This document shows, in pieces, positions 33,244-45,317 of a stretch of 64,000 nucleotides of DNA. Every line of letters begins with the position of its first letter. The first letter of the stretch is position 1. The notes beneath the pieces are model-generated. The model was not told the DNA's origin and ran no database searches. It worked only from the letters and a program-made list of their open reading frames with translations. The stretch lies in assembly GCA_011634665.1 (NCBI GenBank), contig WAEK01000004.1, positions 2,299,501 to 2,363,500 of the forward strand. Reading direction: 5' to 3'. A program made the position numbers and the translations under genes. Origin of the DNA: Mortierella sp. BCC40632. Lineage: Eukaryota > Mortierellomycota > Mortierellomycetes > Mortierellales > Mortierellaceae.

Positions 33244-35190
33244 ATGTCATACAATCAAGGATACGCCGGCGGCTATGGACAGCAGCCCTACGGACATCAG
33301 CAGCAGCCCTACGGACAGCAACAACAGCCTTATGGACATCAACAGCAGCCCTACGGGCAGCAACAGCAGCCTTACGGACATCAACAACAGCAGCAGCCTT
33401 ATGGACAGCAGCAGCAGTATGGATACCAGCAGGGTCAGCAAGGTCAGCAGGGCCAGTATGGAGGTTACCAGAATCAGTACCAACAGCAACAACAGGGTAA
33501 GCAATGCACGCCGTGAGTGAAAGCTCTTTTTTTTACTTTAATTCTCTCTTTGAAATTGTCTCTTTGGGTCATTTTCTTTTTCTTTTTTTTTTTTTTTTTT
33601 TTTTTTGTCATCACTGTCCTGTCAATGCATTCTCTGTTTCTCTCCCCCTCTGGATGACATCATGTCCAGACGATGCACATCATTTCGAACTAGGAGTGTC
33701 ATAAAGGCTAAAGGATAAGACAGTGATCCTCAACATGGAGCGATGAACAACGGCATTCTATCGGATGAGGTTGTAGACATCTTACTCCTTTTTGCCTCAC
33801 TGACTGCTCTCTCTCTCTCCCCCTCCCTGTTCTCGACGGACAAGTCGGACTTGTGTGGTGAGATAATAGGGCTTTGTGGGAGGGCTTGAACCTTGGCTGA
33901 CACCACCTCTCTATCGCATGACACGAAAGAAAAAAAAAAAAAAAAGAACGCATCGCCTCATAGCAAACATGATACACAACCCCTTCCCTTCCCCCCAGCC
34001 AAGTGTTGCGCCTCCATTCCCTTCTTCCCTCTTTCCTCTCATCTCTTTTGACCCCTTCCACTTCCTTTTCTCGTTATCCAGACGACATATTCGAGCAGCA
34101 TGCATACCTTTTTTCATTTCTAACGATCCCTACTTGTTTCTTCCTCCTCTTTATATAGCACAACCTAGTCCAGAGGCCAGCCTGCGTACCTGGTTCGATG
34201 CGGTTGACACAGACAAATCAGGACAGCTCAGCACTGAGGAATTGCAGCGTGCTCTTGTGAACGGTAAGAGGATGAGGCAAAAATACAAGCAAAGTGGACC
34301 TTTTGAGAGAGAAGGTTTTCCTGTGAGATGTTGCTGATGGCTGGGGCTGTGTTCACGCTCTTTTTTTTTTTTTTTTTCTCTGTGTGGTGTGTTGTGTGTG
34401 CGTGTGTGCGTGTTTGTATGTGGTTTAATTGTCCGTCCTTGCTCTCGTGGGCGAACCTTATGAACATTCCAGGACCTTCCTTCATGTATTATCGTCTATG
34501 GATATTGGGCCCTTTTTACCTTCACCCCTTGAAAATGACTTCTAGAAAAACAACTAATGCTCATTTTCCTATTGGGCTCCATCTTTTTTGAACTATAGGT
34601 GATTGGAGCCCCTTCAACTACGAGACTTGCCGTCTTATGATGAATATGTTTGACACCGGTAAGTGGAGAAGCTTTTTTTTTTTTTTATACTTACGTTACC
34701 CCATTGCTCTCTTCCTGGTGTGCATGATGAAAAAAAAAAAATGTAGATAACTCGGGTATGATCAACTTCCAAGAGTTTTCAGGATTGTGGAAGTACATTG
34801 AAGAATGGCGAGCTTGTTTCCGAGCATTTGACCGGGATGGCAGTGGCTCGATTGATTTTGGTGAGCTTCAGACAGCGATGCGGTCGTTCCGTTACAACCT
34901 TTCGGACGATATCCTTCGTTTGTTGATCAAGAAGTACGATCTCAAGGGCAAGGGCGATGTTTCCTTTGACAACTTTGTGCAAATTGCCGTGACCATCAAG
35001 AGTTTGACGGATGCATTTAGAAGAGTTGATACCGAGGGCCGTGGATATGCCACCATTAGCTACGAAAAGGTATGAGAGATGCTTTTTTTTTTGCAAAATT
35101 CGGTTTAAGGAAGAAGAGTTTTTTGACTGACAATCGTTGTTGTATCTTCATGATATCTAGTTCATTGAGCTCGTCGTTATGAACCGCTAA
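33244..35190 (+). CDS. Penta-EF-hand calcium-binding protein (ALG-2/peflin type)
   Basis: Exons 33244-33496, 34159-34263, 34599-34658, 34747-35069 and 35161-35190 give 256 residues with all phases closing. Residues 1-84 are a YGQQQ/YGHQQ low-complexity region like the N-terminus of peflin. Five EF hands follow: DTDKSGQLSTEEL, DTDNSGMINFQEF, DRDGSGSIDFGEL, DLKGKGDVSFDNF (degenerate) and DTEGRGYATISYEKF. The protein ends in IELVVMNR. Penta-EF-hand proteins dimerise through EF5 and link calcium to membrane repair and ER-to-Golgi coat assembly. EF1 and EF3 have full calcium ligands. Peflin or ALG-2 orthology is not decided. Confidence 0.93.
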
Positions 35191-35479
35191 ATACAATACC
35201 AGCATAGGCTAGCTGTCTACCAAAAAGAACTTTTTTTTTTTTTGTCGAAAGAAAAAGGAAAAAAAAAAAAAAAAAAGAAAGAAAAAAAAAAAAAAAAGGA
35301 AGCGTGGGACATGTTGTCTGTCCCATTTCCAACTCTTCACTCCAAACACTATTTTTTTTTTATTGTCTTGTTTCTTATTCAATGTAACACACAAAACGCC
35401 GAACTTGTAAAGGAACTCAACTGTGGCAATAAGAACTCTTTTTTCTTTTTTCTTTATTAATGCTGATCAACCTGCAAGA
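35191..35479. other. Convergent intergenic gap with paired T and A runs
   Basis: This 290-bp gap lies between two convergent genes. It contains T12, A18 and A16 runs and CTTTATTAA near 35451, which is likely shared 3' processing sequence. Confidence 0.5.
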
Positions 35480-38400
35480 CTACGAAGACGGCAATGATGA
35501 AGATTCTGGCACCGGCTTCAATAGATCAGTTGTGCTCCCACCAGCCTTCCAAAAGTGAAGCAGATCTTTGTATGAGGAAGAAGGTCTTGGCACTTTTTTG
35601 TCCGCAGCAGAAGGCTTACCAGATTTAGCAGATACGATATAGTTCGACTTGGTGGTCGATGTCCCCGTGAGGGTCGAAGCAGGAGTACCACTGAGAGAAG
35701 TCATTGAACGTTTGGGCCGAGGAGGAATGGCAGGAGGGGTAATACCCTCGGCCGAATTATAGGCGCTATCAAAGACGGATTGTGTTGGGAGACTACCATA
35801 CGTCATGGCTCGATCCCTGGTGGAGCCTCGATGAGATGTTCGTCCAATTGGGATTGGCTGTGTTGTCGAATGGAGAGGAGGCGGGAGTGGGTAAGGTGTA
35901 GGACCCGTAGACCAAATTGGTACCATTGACTTTGGATCCTGTACCCCTCTAAGAGTAGAAGGCAAAGGTGTCTCTGGCGAGGCTTGAAGATTCGCCAGAG
36001 TCGACCATGGCTGGACTTGCAATGGTTGGGCCGAATCTTGCTTCTCGATAGTGCTTGGTGATGTCATTTTCTCAGAAGTACTTCCTTGTTTTGGGTCATA
36101 TGAACCAAAGATGAGCGACGTGGCGGTGTGTTGATCAGCTCGACGGGATGGGACCAAACCTCCTGCGGGGGCAAATCCAATGACTGTGCCTGTGAATTTT
36201 TGTAGTTTTTGAACCTGTTGCTTCTCTTGTTCTAGGACTCGATCTTGTTGTCGTTGTTGTTGTTGTTTCTCCTGATTCAGCGAGTTCTGGGTAATGCTCT
36301 CCATCAAAGTCAACGTTTCGGTGCCTCTCTTTGCATGAAGTACAGCTTCCAGGATTCCGAGTCGACCTTCCATTTTATCAAAGCACCTTTCCAGTCGGGT
36401 AGAGGTCTGTTCCATGGCATGGACACGTTCCTGAATTCGATTCTCAATGTCAGCAAGCATCTTGGCATGCATCTCTGCCTCAATCCGGTCCACACGCTTG
36501 CTTAAGCGATCATCCACTTCATCCACAGAGTCGAGCAAGAGTAGTTTGGCCTCACGGAGTTGTGCCATCAAATCTTCCAAGAGCCCACCATTCAACTCAT
36601 GATAGCGTGCTCCTAATGCTTGTAGCTCCTCTCGAAGATCCATCACTGCCTGGATGGATTCTTGTTCATCCTCGTATCTTGGATGTTGTTGGTATCGTGC
36701 CACGGCTCCGGCAGTCGTTTCTGTAGAGGGAGCTAGGCCAAGACTGACTTCTTTCTCGGTAGGGCTCTCAGCTTCTTGTTGCTTTGGTAGTTTGGAAACT
36801 TGATCCACACTATTGATGATTGAGCTTTGTCCTTCTTGAAGTCCCTGTACCTGCGACTCGATATCAACAAGTTTGTAAGAGACGAGGACCTCCATCTCGT
36901 TGATTCGAGAGTCCAGGTCGCCAACTTTTAGAGTGACATTGGACAGGTCATTTTTTCTTTGTGGCGTATCTTCGAGTCGACCTTCGCTCTCTTCCTCGAT
37001 CACATCCTTAGTTTCCCCTGGCAACTGAGATAGTAGAGTAGCCGTGGCACTGTTGGACACAGTATTGACTGAAGTCGAAGAGGCCGAATTCCGAAGCGTA
37101 CGCGCTGAAGCTCGTCTGGAGATACTCTGAGCAGCTACAAGAGCGGCTCTTTCTTCAAGTTTCTGAACCCGTTCCATGACCTTTTGTTCCACCTCTTGGA
37201 CCGCAAGTTGGATTCGTTTGTCTAAGTCCATCTTTACGGACCCAAGAAGATCATCAACAGACCGAAGACTGGTATTACTCGTAAAAGACGCTGAAGAAGG
37301 TGGGCGTTTCTGAAGTGGCTCGGATTGGGTTTGTGATTGCGAGCGCGATAGAGACAGGGCTGAGGATGGTTCTTTTGAGGATGGATCAACAGCGTCTTTA
37401 AGAGTGTTGCTGTTGGAGCTACCGTTACGACCATGGTTTGATTCCTGTTGGGGCAGAGAAATACCTCCGGACCTCTCATCTATTGATCTCGCGTGAATCG
37501 ATGACCGAGCGCTAGCCTCGGCTTCTTCGTCATCTTCACGGATGACATGCAAAAGCTTTGTTCGGCAAAGGCTAGTGTTGTCAAAGGTAGAGGGAGGATC
37601 GGCGGTGTCGGTCTGTTTCCAACTACCCTCCTTGCCTGTGTAATAAAAGTGATCGTTGGAGTGGAGGGTGCCAGAGAGATATTCGTCGTCGTTGTCCTCT
37701 TCGTCAACATCGTCTTCAGTCACCTCATCGTCTTCTCCCTGACTCTCCTCCTCGAGAACACAGACATCTAGGTTGAGGTCCGGAGACTGGTCAGGGTATC
37801 GCCTCTGGTGAGGAAGGTCTTTTTGATTGTAGTAGACAGAGTGGTGATGGTCCATGGTATATCCCAGTCCTTTGAGCGAGTTGGACTGTGAGGGCGGTGG
37901 TCTAAAGGAGGAGCTTCTTGCTGTAAGCGAGAGAGGGGAAGGGGGATAGAGAAGAAGAGAGAAAGAGAGAAAGAAAGAGAGAAAGAAAGAAAGAGAAAGG
38001 ATGGTCTAGGTTAGAGTGGCCACATGATGTCCCGTTCTCCAAAGGGGTGACCATACATCACGCTGGACATAGGCCGTTGAACAAGAAAGATTTTTTTTTT
38101 GTTGTGCCCAAAACTAGTCGTCGTACCCGATGTCGGGGAGAGGTGAGCCAGGTCCTCCAGCTCCTCTTCCTTTGTAAGGTGATGCTCAAGCAGATCCCGA
38201 GTGCGCATCTCATAGGCGCCACCTCGGCCCAGTCGTGTGTTCACATTAAAGCTCATGCTCCTCTCCGACGTAGGCGAGGCTGCAAAGTCTCGTAGTCGGC
38301 CATCTTGGATCCCATTCTCGTCTGTGTCTGTGTCTTCGCCACTCTCGTCACTCTCGTCACTCTCTTCATCATAGAACACAGGCTCGGGCTCCTTGATCGG

Positions 38401-38787
38401 CAATAGTCGAATGATAGAGTTATGGCGTCCAGCGCCACCCTGGCCGAGCACAAAGTTGCTTTCTGGATCAGGACCGCTACCGTTGCTATTCTCAGATCCG
38501 TTCAGAGTGGCTTGCCGGGTTGTCATTCCAGGTACGGAGGTGTTTGCTGCAGGAGCCGACCCATGGGGACCACTGGTTGTGGAGGAGAAGGAGGAGGAAG
38601 AGGGGCCGAGCAGGTTAGGAGTGGACTTGTTCGAGACAAGGCTGACGTTTCGCTTCAGGGATTGTTCCCGACTGAGTAGCAGATTGGAGGAGGACTGCGA
38701 AAATGAGTTTTGACGCTGGATTTGTGGGTTGGTCTCATTGTAGTGGCGCCGGTGGTAGGGCACTTGCTGGCTCTGGTTCTGGCCCAT
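35480..38787 (-). CDS. Large coiled-coil protein with predicted N-myristoylation signal, function unknown
   Basis: Proposed exons are 38787-38127 and 37920-35480 (1,033 residues). The intron (38126-37921, GTACG...TTACAG) joins the phases and continues as ARSSSFRPPPSQSNSLKG without a stop. The start is in ACCATGG context and gives MGQNQSQQ, a Gly-2/Ser-6 myristoylation pattern. Ser/Asn-rich and acidic segments (YDEESDESDESGEDTDTDEN) precede coiled coils at about 440-490 and 560-790, and a Ser/Pro tail. Without the intron the two parts would be separate genes: an upstream one ending at 38011 and a downstream one starting at 37855. Membrane-attached scaffolding is only a guess. Confidence 0.65.
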
Positions 38788-39594
38788 GGTGAAGACGGGT
38801 GGTAGTGGTGATGGCGGTAGTGGTTTGGATCGGGTATATGGAGTCAAGGATTGGAAAGAGAGAGAAATATGGACATCGATCTCACTGGAGGATAACGCAA
38901 CAGGGCAATGTGATGGGAGTTTTTCAAGGACAGAAGCGGATGATGGTCCAGTCCATAAGTGCGAGCAGCACTGGCCAGACGAGTTTCGCGAGCGTAGGGG
39001 AGGTGGGAATGAAGAAGGAAAGTAGCTGAGAACGAGAAGTGAAAAAAAAAAAAAAAAAAAAAAAAAAACGAGCGAGCGAGCGAGCAAACGAGTCGTGCGC
39101 ATGTAACGATCATTGTGTGGCTGTCGACAGAGAAAAAAAAAGGGGCAGGGCATGAAGGGAGAGTTTGAAGAGAGACAGACAGAAGAAAAGTTGCTCACAA
39201 GGACCAAAGACAACAACAATAATAACCCCCTTCCCCACGGATCGTCCATAGCAAACAGCCCTGCGCCTTGTTATCCTCAATGACGATATCGTGCCGAGCA
39301 CCTAAAAAAGAGAGCTGGATGTATACCGAGTAGCGTATTGCGACAGAAGGGCTGAATGGCCCGCTAGGGGTCTTTATCTTCCAACACCATCTCGGTTTAA
39401 TGTGTCGGCAAACGGGCAAAGTGACCAAAGGCGGCAGCGCGGAGGATTAGCTGGTTATGTAGGCGCGTGTGGTATGTGCCAAAGTGGCATGAGGGCAATC
39501 GTAGAGAATGATATCCTCGACAGCGCAGGCTAGGGGGGAGGAGGAGGAGGAGGGGGAGGAAAGAAAAGGAGGAGGATATTAGTGGTGATAGAGT

Positions 39595-39670
<76 letters not shown>

Positions 39671-40091
39671 AGAAAGAGAGGAGGCCATATCTGAAAATAA
39701 AGCCGGAGATCATGTTCGGTGGCCAGGGCACTTGACATGGTCGGAATAGGAGAGGTCTGCTCTACAAAAGAAAAAAAAATTGACAAAGTGGTCAGGGTAG
39801 AGAGTGAGATGACAGGGAGTAGGAGACAGCCTTATTTTCTCTTTGTTATACTTCGAGACGCGATGGATCAAAGAGTCAACACCGTTTGGCCCGAGCAGGT
39901 TTGCAAGGACATGGACCTTTTCTCTAGGATTCTCTTGACGCGTTGAGCGTAGGGAGCCCCAGACTGCGGCCCGAGTTTCTACTGTTATTTCCTTGCTTTA
40001 TTAAAGGGATTTAACATTATTAATCCACCGCAGACTTTCCATTGGACTCGACCGATATATATACTCAGTGGACACATTGGACCATGACGAT
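38788..40091. other. Intergenic region with a GA microsatellite, no gene recognised
   Basis: A/T runs occur at 39040-39068. A pure GA/GAAA tract covers 39598-39680, flanked by GGA-rich DNA. This is the upstream side of the coiled-coil gene and shows no family-like frame. Confidence 0.5.
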
Positions 40092-40355
40092 CTATACGTC
40101 CTTGACAGCCTTGGGTGGAGGAGCAACCGGTCCAATTGAAGCAATTGGGTATGGCCCCGAGGGGTATAGGTAGCGGCGTGGAGAGGAAGAAGTATCGAGC
40201 GGCAAAGACCTAGGGGACGACAAGGAGAGCATGACGAAGGCTCCGGAGGAGCAAAGGTACAAATACTTCCTCTCTTTATGTGTGCTGGAAGGAGCAACAC
40301 AACAGGACCGATAAGGAGAGCTGACAGACGAGACGGAAGACGGAGAGTCTGGCAT
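40092..40355 (-). CDS. Possible small hypothetical protein
   Basis: A minus-strand frame of 87 residues starts MPDSPSSVSSVSS and ends PYPIASIGPVAPPPKAVKDV. Its composition is more protein-like than surrounding frames. It has no recognised domain, no clear promoter and no close homologue known to me. It may be the last exon of a longer gene, or noise. Confidence 0.25.
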   Translation of the reverse strand: MPDSPSSVSSVSSPYRSCCVAPSSTHKERKYLYLCSSGAFVMLSLSSPRSLPLDTSSSPRRYLYPSGPYPIASIGPVAPPPKAVKDV

Positions 40356-40459
40356 GATGGAAATGACGAGCCGGGTGGCTGATAGACTTGAGCTCCAGTC
40401 GCTCGCACGCTGACTGGCATTCTCTATTTGAGACGACTTCTGGACCTCTGCCCTGCTGA

Positions 40460-40865
40460 ACCGGCCGTTTTCTCTCTCTCTCTCTCTCTCTCTCTTTCTC
40501 CTCTTCTTCCTCTTCTTCACTTTCTCTCCATTCCTCTCTTTCTTTCTTTCGTCATTCCGCATCTTTGTCCACTTTGGCTCTTCTCGCTTCTCTTGCCCCA
40601 CCTCCTCCTACTACCTGGTCCTCCACTCCACAGGCTCGACCTTAGTCTCTGCGGGCGGACCGATCCTCTCCCCCTTCTCCTCTCCGTGTGATTCGCCCGC
40701 TTCCTCTCTCACTTTTCCACATACTTGCTTTCTCTCACTCTCACTCACTCTCACTCTCTCTCACACACACTCTCACTCTCGCTTCTCTCTCACACTCTCA
40801 CACGCACTCTCACACACACTCTCTCTCTTACTCTCTTATTCTCTTACTCTTTCATCCACCATCTC

Positions 40866-40904
<39 letters not shown>

Positions 40905-40956
40905 TCTCTACCACCCGTTCCTTCATTCCCTTTCTCTTTACTCCGCCCTAAGCATA
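40460..40956. repeat. CT/CA-rich promoter tract upstream of the bZIP gene
   Basis: (CT)n runs at 40468-40495 and 40868-40899, and CTCACA/CTCTCA arrays from 40730 to 40910, lie directly before the start codon at 40957. Such pyrimidine tracts are common in fungal leaders. No gene was seen. Confidence 0.7.
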
Positions 40957-41178
40957 ATGTCGTTGCAGCAGCATTCCGAAGTCTTCCCCGTTACACTCTC
41001 CGACAAAGACTGGGCGCAAATCTTCCAGAATGGCAGGGCGGCCCAGGCGCAGGACCTCCTCTCCACGGCCATCGCCCAGCATGAGGAGTATCGCGACGAG
41101 GACCCAATCAAGCGCAAGGGCATCCTAGCCGCGAGTACCTCCCAGTCCCACATTCGTATGTCTGAAATCAATCTCGTC

Positions 41179-41239
<61 letters not shown>

Positions 41240-43092
41240 ACGAAACTGAGATAGAAAAGAGTGTAGTGTACTCACCAAGAGTGTTCTTCTATCCTTTCTG
41301 TCCTCAGAAGAGAGTCAGGACGATTCACAGCAAGCACCTGACTTGGATCATGGCAACAACAGCTCTGGTAGGTGTACATGGGGCATCTCTGGTCCTGCCA
41401 TGGTGGGAATTTTTATGTATCCTCTCCTTTCGATGCCACACAGTACAATCTCAGCTGACTTGGCTCTCCTTCCTCCTGCTTCTTCTAGACGAGACTCACT
41501 CTGCCGAAGGCAAGCCCGCACCCAAAAAGGCTGGCCGGAAACCCTTGACCACCGAGCCAACGAATAAGCGCAAGGTGAGCATGACATCCGGCTTAGGTGC
41601 AACAGCTGCAAGATTGGGCGTTGCCTCACTTACTCGACTGAGGTGCTTACAGTTGTCGTGACTTGAATGACTTGACTACCATTAGGCACAAAATCGAGCC
41701 GCACAGCGAGCGTTCCGAGACAGGAAGGAGCGATATGTCAAGTCGCTGGAAGATCGAGTGAAAGAACTCGAAGAGATGCAGGGCCAAAAGGATGACTCGG
41801 GCCTCGCGGAGGAGAACTTGACCCTCAAGGTGCTTGTCCAGAAGCTCGAGACAGAGAACTACTTCCTAAAGGAGCAGGCCTTTACGTTTGATTTCCCCAT
41901 TAGCCAACCAGGTCTTTACAACATTGCCAAGGCCAACCGTGAACTGCATCTTGCTCAAGCAGCCCAGGCCTCTAGCTCGGCAACACCAAGCCCTGCTACT
42001 CAAGCGATAGACAGCGTCAGTGCCGCCTCCTCGCCTTCGACCGTCACCACGGTCGTGCCCGAGCCCTCCCAAGCAACAACTACATCCAGGACCCGCACTG
42101 GCAAGCCAACACAACCTGATCAGCTTCCATGGTCCCCACCATCCTCTGTTGGAGATAGTGTCCCAAATTCACCACTTGATACTGACTTGACTACACCCGA
42201 ACAAGACACTCCTGTTCAGTCAAGCCAGGTAGAAGGTGCTGGAGTGGTTCCCAAGCTTAGGCAAGGTTCACCCGAGGAGTTGGCCCTCTTCTCGTCGATT
42301 CTCGATGGCTCTGGAAACACATATGCCCCACGATCGACCGGCCTCACTGGTGTTCGCACTACTTCAACCTCTTCACCTACCCCAGCCTCTGTCCCATTGA
42401 GTATCTCGAATCCTACAGGCAGTGCACTGGCGGCTCTTTCTGAAGTGTCGAACTCGACCACGTTGGAGCAGCTGATGAATGCTCCACTTTTTGGCGCAAA
42501 TACTGGCGGTAACATTCGCTTTGGACCCACATTGGCCTCGACCACTACTTCTACAGCGATCACTGCCTCGGTATCACCAGCAATTAGCGATGTCTCATCG
42601 ACTGGATTGCCACTCATGCCAATGTTTTCCTTTGATCAGTCTCATGCGCTCTTTTCAAACTTTCGTGATCCTTCTGATCCTCATGAATTCCTTGCCTCGC
42701 TGGAGGACCCACTGGAACCCACTCACGGACTCTTTGATGGACAGTTCTTGGATTATCCAGAAGCATTCTCGGGCGTTGCATCGGTTGGACAAGGACTCAC
42801 AGGTGTAGCCTCTGAGACTGTTGTTTCTCCAGTTCCTATGGCTCCTGTTGCCGGTACCGCAGGTATCATTGCAGAGGAAGTGCCCCCGAAAGGACTTCCA
42901 CCATTGGCTGAGGGTGAGGCGGCGATCCCTTGCCCACAGGTCTGGCAGCACATTGCCCAGCATCCTAAATTTGATGAGGCGGATATTGATGATCTTTGCG
43001 CGGAGATGAAGGCTAAGGCGAAATGCTCGGGTCATGGGCCCGTGATCGCTCTCAAGGACGTGGACAACTTAATGACGAAGATGAGCCAGTAG
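40957..43092 (+). CDS. yap1: AP-1-like bZIP transcription factor (Yap1/Pap1 type)
   Basis: Exons 40957-41155, 41308-41367, 41489-41574 and 41686-43092 give 583 residues; all phases close. The basic region (about 110-130) carries the Yap signature NRAAQRAFRDRKERYVKSLE, followed by a leucine zipper with KVLVQKLETENYFLKEQ. The middle is Ser/Thr/Pro-rich. The C-terminus is the PAP1 cysteine-rich domain: IPCPQVWQHIAQHPKF, DDLCAEMKAKAKCSGHG, with Cys at about 531, 553 and 562. In yeast this domain masks a nuclear export signal when oxidised, so the factor enters the nucleus under peroxide or drug stress. The three C-terminal cysteines are the conserved set. Intron 1 carries a T run of about 54 bases. 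Confidence 0.93.
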
Positions 43093-43770
43093 TGTCCCCT
43101 CCCACCTGTAACTCCCTATTCTTATCCTTGTTACAACTGCTACTCTCTATCTATCTATCGTTTCCTGCCTTTCGCTTTTATTTTTTGCTTTCCTGTACTT
43201 TATTATTTGTATATCGCCCCCTTTGGAGCCTTGGGAAAGGATGCCGGTCTCGTCTCGCCGAATGCTCACTGGTTTGTTCACAGCTTGAGATGGCGCCCGT
43301 TAGTGATTCTCTTTCATTGATTTGAATGATTACCATATATTGCCGCTCATAATTTTGTGTATCAGCCCTCTTTTTTCTTTTTCTTTTTCTTTTTCTTTTT
43401 CTGGTGTCCCACCCGTCACTACTCACCGAATAACAACAATAACGACAACGACAACGATAACAAAAAAAAAAAAGTAGCATTTTCCATTCCCTACCACTTC
43501 CGCTATACACATTCTCTCCTATATTACCATCTAGTTCTGCATCTGTATTCCTATCAGCAACCATTCAAAGTATGATGTTCCTTCATGGATTCAAAAAGAA
43601 GAAATAAATAAAAAAATAAATAAAAAAAAAACGAATTTGCTCCGCATCTCCTGTTTCTTGTATACTCTGGCATTTTTGGTTGACAAAGGACTCTCTTTCT
43701 CCGTTCTTCCCCCCTCCTCTCCTAGCAGCAAGGAATTCAAGTCCTTTGCAACGCCCTCTCCTTCCCTGAG
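43093..43770. other. Convergent intergenic gap
   Basis: This holds the 3' flanks of the bZIP and channel genes. CTTTTT repeats lie at 43375-43400, a GACAAC/AACAAT repeat at 43433-43462, and AATAAATAAA at 43602-43625. No gene was seen. Confidence 0.5.
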
Positions 43771-45265
43771 TTATTCTCGAGAAGCACGTTCTTGAAGTTG
43801 TTGCATGACTGCTAGCATGGCACGGACATCATTTCGAAGTTCTGTCATCTCGTTCTGAGATTTCTCAAACAGGGTCAACAGTCCGGACATTTGACTCGTT
43901 TGAATCTGAACGACTTGTTCTTGCTGTTCGAGTCGATCCTTGATATTCAACAATTCCTTTCGACTCTCTTTTAATTGCTCCCAGACTCGGTTTTCCATCA
44001 TTTCGCCTGCAAAACTAGTGATCGATGGTCTTGTTCCTAGCGTGGCCATCATCAGACCTGACCCTGCATTTCCACCACCACCGCCTCCTCCACTAGCACC
44101 TCCTCCTGCAGTTTCTCCTTTGGAATTGGTAGATGTCATGGGTGATGGTCCACCTCCTGAGATGCCTTGTTCCGCAAACGAAAAGTCGATATCTTCATCC
44201 TTCTTTTTGATCCGTTTTTTGTATTGGTCTACTTGGTACGATGTAGCTGTGTAGTAAATTTTTTCTGGGAACCAATCGAACGTCGCTCGGAACCCTGAAA
44301 GGATTGTGGATTGCACCCCCACCCCCAACACCCAGCGCGTATGTTGCACAATTCAATAAACATTTGAGAGAGGAGGTAAGCAAAAGAGCTTTTTTTTTTT
44401 TTTTTTTTTTTTTTTTCCCTGGTGGAGGGCAGAGTAGGCACGAGGAGGGTGATTGTTACCTGGGATATGATACGACATGTTTTCGGCACTCTCGACATAT
44501 CGAAGTCGATTCTCAAGCCATACTTGACGCCAACTATCATCACCCTTGACAAAGGCCACATTGATCAATGCTAAATTGAAACCGATTCACCCTGTTGGTT
44601 AGTCTGATTTTTTTTTTTCAATCTTAGTCATTCATACATAAACCCTCCCCCCAGCTCGAACATCCACCCAACATAGAAAAGTTCCTTGTGAGAAAAAGTG
44701 CAAGAATAAGTAGCAGAGGTATCCATTTACCGATAAGAATGTTGAGCATAAAGATCACTGTAAAGAGAAAGTAGATCATGATCATGATCTGCAAGGGCCA
44801 GTTCTTGTACACAAACTGATTCGTTGCCTCATTCTTTTCGAGAAGGTCATCCGCTAAAGGGTCGTACCTCCCTCCCTAAAATTTCAAAATAGAATAGAAG
44901 GCGAGTAAGATGGTGAGCAAACCTGCGAGGAGGAGGATGAAGGGATTCACCACTCTGTAATTCTGAGGGACAAAATCCTTGTATTGTTCTAGTCAATCTC
45001 CTTTGTCTCCTTTCTTCTTACCATCATAAAATAGGCTGTAGAAACAGCTCCGAAGAAATGGGTCGGGAAACTGACATTTCGCTGCAAGTGTGTTTCTATT
45101 GTATTGGCATTCCCATGCAAGACATGAACAATCGCGATCGAGAAAAATAGGACACCTCCTGCCAGGACAACGAAAAAGACTTGGATCTCAGAAAGAATTT
45201 GGACCACAATCGTCACATATTTGCATACAGCCTCGTGAACTCTCAGCTCAGCCAACTAAAGATTG

Positions 45266-45317
<52 letters not shown>

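Noticed and set aside
32805..33500. Plus-strand 231-residue frame before and across the penta-EF-hand exon 1
   Set aside because: It is out of frame with the verified exon, has no domain, and reads through the promoter.
33247..33504. Minus-strand Leu-rich frame opposite the penta-EF-hand N-terminus
   Set aside because: It is the antisense of the Gln-rich repeat of a gene whose exons splice with closed phases.
38011..38126. Tail ending DIMWPL as the true C-terminus of the myristoylated protein
   Set aside because: Possible, but a GT-AG intron over this stretch joins two frames into one long protein with matching phases, so the spliced form is preferred. Kept as an alternative.
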